Assembly: GCA_049604415.1 (NCBI GenBank)
Contig: JBMYTN010000080.1
Span: 1-9,003 of the forward strand
Source of the DNA: JBMYTN01 sp049604415
Lineage (GTDB): Bacteria; Pseudomonadota; Alphaproteobacteria; Rhodospirillales; Rhodospirillaceae
DNA: 9,003 nt
Direction of reading: 5' to 3'
The translations under genes and the position numbers were made by a program. This document shows, piece by piece, positions 6,159-9,003 of this stretch. How positions within the stretch are numbered: the stretch's first letter is position 1; each line of letters begins with the position of its first letter. Below the pieces are notes generated by a model, which was not told where the DNA came from, made no database searches, and was given only the letters and a program-made list of their open reading frames with translations.

Positions 6159-6527
6159 ATGCACACCACTATTTCAGAGAGTTGTACCGTCACGGATCCG
6201 CAGAGTGGCTCGGTGGTGCTGTATCTGGAGCATGACGCCCGGTTTGATGTGACCATCGAGACCGATGAGGACGGGTATTTCCTGACCTTGGAGGCGGGCA
6301 CGGAGCAGTTGCTGACCCATCGCATTGGCTATGCCGAGGCCGAATGGGTGCCGTTCTCGGATTTGGATCCGCATATTGCCAGCATTTGCCGCGAGCAGAT
6401 CGAGGCTCTGTTGGCCGATCGCAGCTCGGCCCTGTCCGAGCGCTGTGTGGACACCGCCCGCCAAGACTTCGCCGACATCTCCCCCCCAGGCAGGGCCTGG
6501 AGCCTTCATGCTTCCCAACAGGGGTGA
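6159..6527 (+). CDS. Small acidic protein of unknown function, C-terminus formed by a repeat
   Basis: The 122-residue product is not recognised. It starts at ATG 6159, with GGAGAG 7 bases upstream; an in-frame TTG at 6138 lacks such a site. The N-terminal two thirds are acidic and look like a small beta-rich domain (VVLYLEHDARFDVTIETDED, then YFLTLEAG), followed by a helical stretch (REQIEALLADRSSALSERC). There is no helix-turn-helix or membrane segment. The last residues, from about 6481 on (PPGRAWSLHASQQG), are encoded by repeat copy B, which also supplies the TGA stop. The original C-terminus was therefore probably lost or extended. Its place after the repressor, behind operator-like site O4, suggests control by the repressor. 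Confidence 0.7.
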   Translation: MHTTISESCTVTDPQSGSVVLYLEHDARFDVTIETDEDGYFLTLEAGTEQLLTHRIGYAEAEWVPFSDLDPHIASICREQIEALLADRSSALSERCVDTARQDFADISPPGRAWSLHASQQG

Positions 6528-6656
6528 GTGTGGCGCGAGGCTTAAACAGCGGGGCGGGAGAAGTAGGTCCCCAAGGCCTGCGACCGCAGGCCCGGCGGCC
6601 CATGCCGCCGAAAGCCAAGGCCGGAGGCCGCCCGGTCCTTGAGGGCCGAACAAGAC
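6481..6656 (+). repeat. GC-rich structured repeat, copy B
   Basis: The head (6481-6524) has a C run, AGGC-AGG-GCCT, GGAGC-CTTCAT-GCTTCC, CAACA and a G run. In the body, GGCCTGC-GACC-GCAGGCC (6575-6592) is followed by GGCGGC-CCAT-GCCGCC (6594-6609) and the tail GAGGGCCGAACAAGACACT. Compared with A and C it lacks the first body hairpin. The end of the 122-residue coding frame lies inside the head. The copy has the same orientation as C. Confidence 0.85.
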
Positions 6657-6694
6657 ACTCCATAGGTTGGGTGCTATTGGTGGATTGTGTAACC

Positions 6695-6733
6695 AAGGCG
6701 GTTATCGCCTTTAAATCGCCGAATTGGCGTTTT
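6695..6733 (+). promoter_or_regulatory. Leader with two adjacent hairpins, unit 1 (repeated at 7337-7375)
   Basis: AAGGCG-GTTAT-CGCCTT (6695-6711) is followed by CGCC-GAATT-GGCG (6717-6729) and TTTT. The four GGCG/CGCC arms could also pair in other combinations, as in attenuators. In unit 2 the changed bases leave G-T wobble pairs, so both hairpins persist. A 16-codon frame, starting MTFSHSRNQ at 6734, follows. The stems are short and the role is uncertain. Confidence 0.35.
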
Positions 6734-6801
6734 ATGACCTTCAGCCATTCCCGAAATCAGCTGGTCGGTCACAGGCTGCTGTGAAGAAGGCCATAGGCGG
6801 G

Positions 6802-7305
6802 ATGTCGAACACCAAAAGCCAAACATCAAATCCTATTTATCTTTGGGTCACCCTTATTTTTATTTTTGTGTTCGCATTTCAAATGGTTGCGATCGAGCAC
6901 TTGGACTCCATTGAATATGATCGTTGTAAGGAACTCAGGGAAACAAATGAGTCTTACGATTATGATCGCATCGCCTCTTTATCCTATTTCCAAAAGGCGG
7001 CACTGGTCTGGGAGAATCTCGATGGTACCAGGGCGATCTTTTTGCTTATTTATTTGATCACATTTGCCCCATTGATTTGGAACGCAATAGCAGCCTGGAA
7101 GCTCCAAACACAAATCGTCATCTTTATTCTCACTCTGCTCTTGTCGCTCGTGTTATGGGATATCTCTTTTGGCGAACATGAATGGTATCCTTGCTACTAT
7201 AAAGGATATGATGGCGACGCAATGATCTTTATTCCTCCGCTTTTGCTGACCGGGCCGGTTTATTTGGTCACGTGGTTTGCCGTGACGATCTCCAATCACC
7301 GGTAA
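6802..7305 (+). CDS. Four-helix membrane protein, duplicate 1
   Basis: The 167-residue product is not recognised as a family member. Four hydrophobic segments are visible: about 12-33, 77-97, 104-119 and 141-163. With a Lys-bearing N-terminus inside, the loops 34-76 and 120-140 lie on the outer (periplasmic) side, and the K/Q-rich turn WKLQTQ lies inside. Each outer loop holds one cysteine, Cys42 and Cys131, both kept in the second copy, so a disulfide is possible. The ATG at 6802 follows GAAGG (11 bases upstream) and GGCGGG. The frame stays open back to a TTG at 6724, so an N-terminal extension of 26 residues cannot be excluded. The gene is much AT-richer than the prophage genes, which suggests separate origin. 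An exclusion, immunity or signalling role would be a guess. Confidence 0.8.
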   Translation: MSNTKSQTSNPIYLWVTLIFIFVFAFQMVAIEHLDSIEYDRCKELRETNESYDYDRIASLSYFQKAALVWENLDGTRAIFLLIYLITFAPLIWNAIAAWKLQTQIVIFILTLLLSLVLWDISFGEHEWYPCYYKGYDGDAMIFIPPLLLTGPVYLVTWFAVTISNHR

Positions 7306-7336
7306 AGAACGGGTGCTATTGGTGGATTGTGTAACC

Positions 7337-7375
7337 AGGGCGGTTATCGCCTTTAAATCGCCGGATTGGTGTTTT
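7337..7375 (+). promoter_or_regulatory. Leader with two adjacent hairpins, unit 2
   Basis: This is the duplicate of the 6695-6733 leader. AGGGCG-GTTAT-CGCCTT and CGCC-GGATT-GGTG followed by TTTT keep pairing through G-T wobbles. The following short frame from ATG 7376 is 20 codons long here (MTFSLSRNQ at its start) and ends in a different place from unit 1. Confidence 0.3.
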
Positions 7376-7443
7376 ATGACCTTCAGCCTCTCCAGAAATC
7401 AGCCGCTCAGTCGCAGGCCGCATGGAAGAAGGCCATAGGCGGG

Positions 7444-7947
7444 ATGTCGAACACCAAAAGCCAAACTTCAAATCCTATTTATCTTTTGGTCACTCTTATT
7501 TTTATTTTTGTGTTCGCGGTCCATATGGTTGCAACTGACCACTTGGCCAATATCGAGTTTAACCGGTGCTGGGATGCTGTGGGAACGATTGCTCCATCAG
7601 ATTATGATCGGGTTGCTCCTTTATCCTATTTCGAACAAGCGGCGCTGGTCTGGGTAAACCTGGATGCCACCAGGGCGATCTTATTGCTGATTTATTTGAT
7701 TAAATTTGTTCCATTGATTTGGAATGCAATTACGGCCTGGAAACAACAAACGCAAATCGTCATCCTTATTCTTACTCTACTCTTATGTCTGTATTTGTGG
7801 GACGCATCTACCAGCCTGACCGATTTGCGTGGCTGCGATCGAAAAGGATATGAGGGCAGCGGAAGTATCCTCGGTGCACCGCTTTTGCTGACCGGGCCGG
7901 TTTATTTGGTCACGTGGTTTGCCGTGACGATTTCTAACCACCGATAG
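7444..7947 (+). CDS. Four-helix membrane protein, duplicate 2
   Basis: This 167-residue paralogue of the preceding gene has the same start context and length. The helices and both termini (SNTKSQTSNPIYL at the N-terminus, LLLTGPVYLVTWFAVTISNH at the C-terminus) are nearly unchanged. Differences concentrate at about residues 35-58 and 121-142, which are the two outer loops by the positive-inside reading. Cys42 and Cys131 are conserved within these otherwise changed loops, as are DYDR before helix 2 and KGY before helix 4. One extra cysteine lies in helix 3. The gap from the first copy is 138 bases, all of it duplicated leader. The stop is one base before the next ATG at 7949, so the genes probably form one unit. 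No function is assigned. Confidence 0.8.
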   Translation: MSNTKSQTSNPIYLLVTLIFIFVFAVHMVATDHLANIEFNRCWDAVGTIAPSDYDRVAPLSYFEQAALVWVNLDATRAILLLIYLIKFVPLIWNAITAWKQQTQIVILILTLLLCLYLWDASTSLTDLRGCDRKGYEGSGSILGAPLLLTGPVYLVTWFAVTISNHR

Positions 7948-7948
7948 C

Positions 7949-8434
7949 ATGAATTTTGCCAGTTGGTGGATGATAAAGAAAGATATCATGACGACTTCTC
8001 AATTTCTTGATTATATTTTTGAACAGTATCTTGTTTCTGAAACCTACAATGGTTTTCCGATCAGCCATGCTTTATCTATCGTTTTTTCTTATATCTTGCT
8101 TAAGTACAAAAATGAGCTGAACGTTCTGAATTTTTTTAAGTGTATGGCTTGGAGTTTCGTCCATATCATTGGATTGGCCATGGTGTTAATTATTCATGGT
8201 GGGTTTCTGATTATAAATAGTGATTCAAATTCTATAGTGGGAGCTTTATTGCATTTACCAATATATCCGATCATTACGTTGATGGTGGGTCCACCGCTTC
8301 TTCTCTGTATATTGCCCTATATGTCATTTTGGTTTCTGATCCGCTGGCGCAGCTGGCGGCAATTGACGACGCATATGGTTATTTTTATTTACGGACTTTC
8401 CATTTCTACTACACTCTTGTATTTCCTCATGTGA
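7949..8434 (+). CDS. Multi-helix membrane protein of unknown function
   Basis: The 161-residue product is very hydrophobic, with four or five membrane segments: about 38-53 (ISHALSIVFSYILLKY), 65-88 (SFVHIIGLAMVLIIHGG in it), 98-133 (long enough for two passes, with IITLMVGPPLLLCILPYM), and 141-160. It is not a copy of the two preceding proteins, but it is similarly AT-rich and follows directly. The ATG at 7949 has no ribosome binding site; an in-frame ATG at 7970 is no better. The ATG at 7988, behind the purine stretch AAAGAAAG, would give 148 residues and may be the true start. A role together with the duplicated pair is suggested only by adjacency. Confidence 0.7.
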   Translation: MNFASWWMIKKDIMTTSQFLDYIFEQYLVSETYNGFPISHALSIVFSYILLKYKNELNVLNFFKCMAWSFVHIIGLAMVLIIHGGFLIINSDSNSIVGALLHLPIYPIITLMVGPPLLLCILPYMSFWFLIRWRSWRQLTTHMVIFIYGLSISTTLLYFLM

Positions 8435-8688
8435 TTGAAACGATATAAGTAAATATTGTGTGCTTGAGTAAATCATGAAGAAGTTAGCGGCGGCATGAAT
8501 AATATTTCCCTGAAGGATATTTATTTTTATTGAATACTGTCTTGACTATCAAATCTGAGTCCTTTTTGGGTGTATTCCAGAAAACCAGATCAAATAGTCG
8601 AGAAAAGATCCAAGAGGACGATCAATCATCCTGTTGGATCCGTTGTGCCGTTCAGAAAGGTGACAAGCATTCTGACGACCAAAAAACA
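8435..8688. other. AT-rich gap without a convincing gene
   Basis: No frame with a good start and ribosome binding site is seen. A TTG-initiated frame from 8530 is open into repeat C and reads PPGRAWS at the junction in the same register as the gene before copy B. It may be the degraded end of a former gene. A TTGACT at 8542-8547 has no matching -10 box. The base composition continues that of the membrane-gene island and ends sharply at repeat C. Confidence 0.5.
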
Positions 8689-9003
8689 CCCCCAGGCAGG
8701 GCCTGGAGCCATCATGCTTCCCAGCAGGGGGAGTGTGGTACTTTGCCTGAAGCCGGGTGCCCACAATACCCGCGACGGTGCCATGGGTCCCCAAGGCCTG
8801 CGACCGTAGGCCCGGCGACTGAGGGTCGAAAAAACTGAGTGTGGCGCGAGATCTGAAGCCGGGTGCCAGTAACACTCACGACGGTGCCATGGGTCCCCAA
8901 GGCGCGCGACTGCGTGCCCGGCGGCCTATGCCGCCGAGAGCCAAGCCGCGCCAGCGGCGCCTGGCGCCTGAGGGCCGAACAAAACTGAGTGTGGTACTTT
9001 GCC
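8689..9003 (+). repeat. GC-rich structured repeat, copy C, tandem array running off the window
   Basis: The head at 8689-8731 is CCCCC, AGGC-AGG-GCCT, GGAGC-CATCAT-GCTTCC, CAGCA, GGGGG; the outer C and G runs can pair to close a three-way junction. The first body unit (8731-8836) is short and lacks the GGCGGC hairpin. The second (8837-8986) is fuller, with CGGGTG/CACTCA, GGCGCGC-GACT-GCGTGCC (8901-8918), GGCGGC-CTAT-GCCGCC and GCGCCAG-CGGCGC-CTGGCGC. A third unit starts at 8987 with GAGTGTGGTACTTTGCC and is cut by the window end. Each unit ends in GAGGG-C/T-CGAA and an A run. Confidence 0.85.

Larger units (their letters stand above)
6669..7947 (+). repeat. 642-bp tandem duplication carrying two membrane protein genes
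   Basis: The segment beginning GGGTGCTATTGGTGGATTGT at 6669 begins again at 7311. The offset is exactly 642 bases at the unit start, the gene start (6802 and 7444) and the gene stop (7305 and 7947), so the copies differ by substitutions with no net insertion or deletion. The upstream part of each unit and the last 60 or so coding bases are most alike. The coding segments for two loops are strongly diverged. The duplication is therefore old or under diversifying change. Confidence 0.92.

Noticed and set aside
6174..6696. Long minus-strand frames opposite the 122-residue gene and copy B
   Set aside because: They are low-complexity shadows of GC-rich sequence and repeat hairpins, without family resemblance or a suitable start.
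8530..8838. 102-residue frame from a TTG
   Set aside because: It has no ribosome binding site, and nearly half of it is repeat C read through; at most the degraded end of an old gene.
8731..9003. CRISPR array
   Set aside because: The tandem units are long and internally palindromic, with no short constant repeat alternating with unique spacers and no cas gene.
6481..9003. Insertion sequence or composite transposon with a transposase
   Set aside because: No transposase frame, terminal inverted repeats or target duplications were seen; the bracketing repeats are described only as repeats.

Overview
The window looks like part of a prophage, prophage remnant or phage satellite in a GC-rich proteobacterium. 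An alphaproteobacterium, perhaps Rhodospirillales, is the best guess from codon use and gene style, but no marker gene proves it. No integrase, attachment site, tRNA, rRNA or CRISPR array was found.

Left and middle (1-5193, all minus strand): reading leftward from a control region at about 5194-5357 come a DUF1376/YdaU-type replication protein, a helicase-loader-like protein, and an unrecognised 229-residue protein. After that gene come a strong promoter (3052-3080), a strong terminator (2983-3018) and the small terminase subunit. A GC-rich repeat (copy A) follows the terminase stop. Beyond it lie a 677-residue protein with a C-terminal zinc-protease motif and the first 18 codons of another gene. 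The order unknown gene - promoter - terminator - terminase resembles the lambda Q/pR'/tR' late switch.

Centre (5194-6527): a LexA/CI-type S24 repressor is transcribed rightward, divergent from the replication genes. Three related imperfect palindromes lie between them, one covering the replication promoter. A fourth lies just after the repressor gene, ahead of a small unknown gene whose last codons come from repeat copy B.

Right (6657-9003): an AT-rich island holds an exact 642-bp tandem duplication, each unit carrying a four-helix membrane protein gene, then a third multi-helix membrane protein gene. The island is bracketed by direct copies B and C of the GC-rich repeat, and C runs off the window as a tandem array. 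The two duplicated proteins differ mostly in the two loops predicted on the outer side of the membrane, while one cysteine in each loop is kept. A surface or exclusion role is possible but unproven.

The repeat family is the least ordinary element. Its copies share a series of hairpins in which several differences between copies keep base pairing, and each copy starts at or very near the 3' end of an upstream reading frame, in the sense direction.
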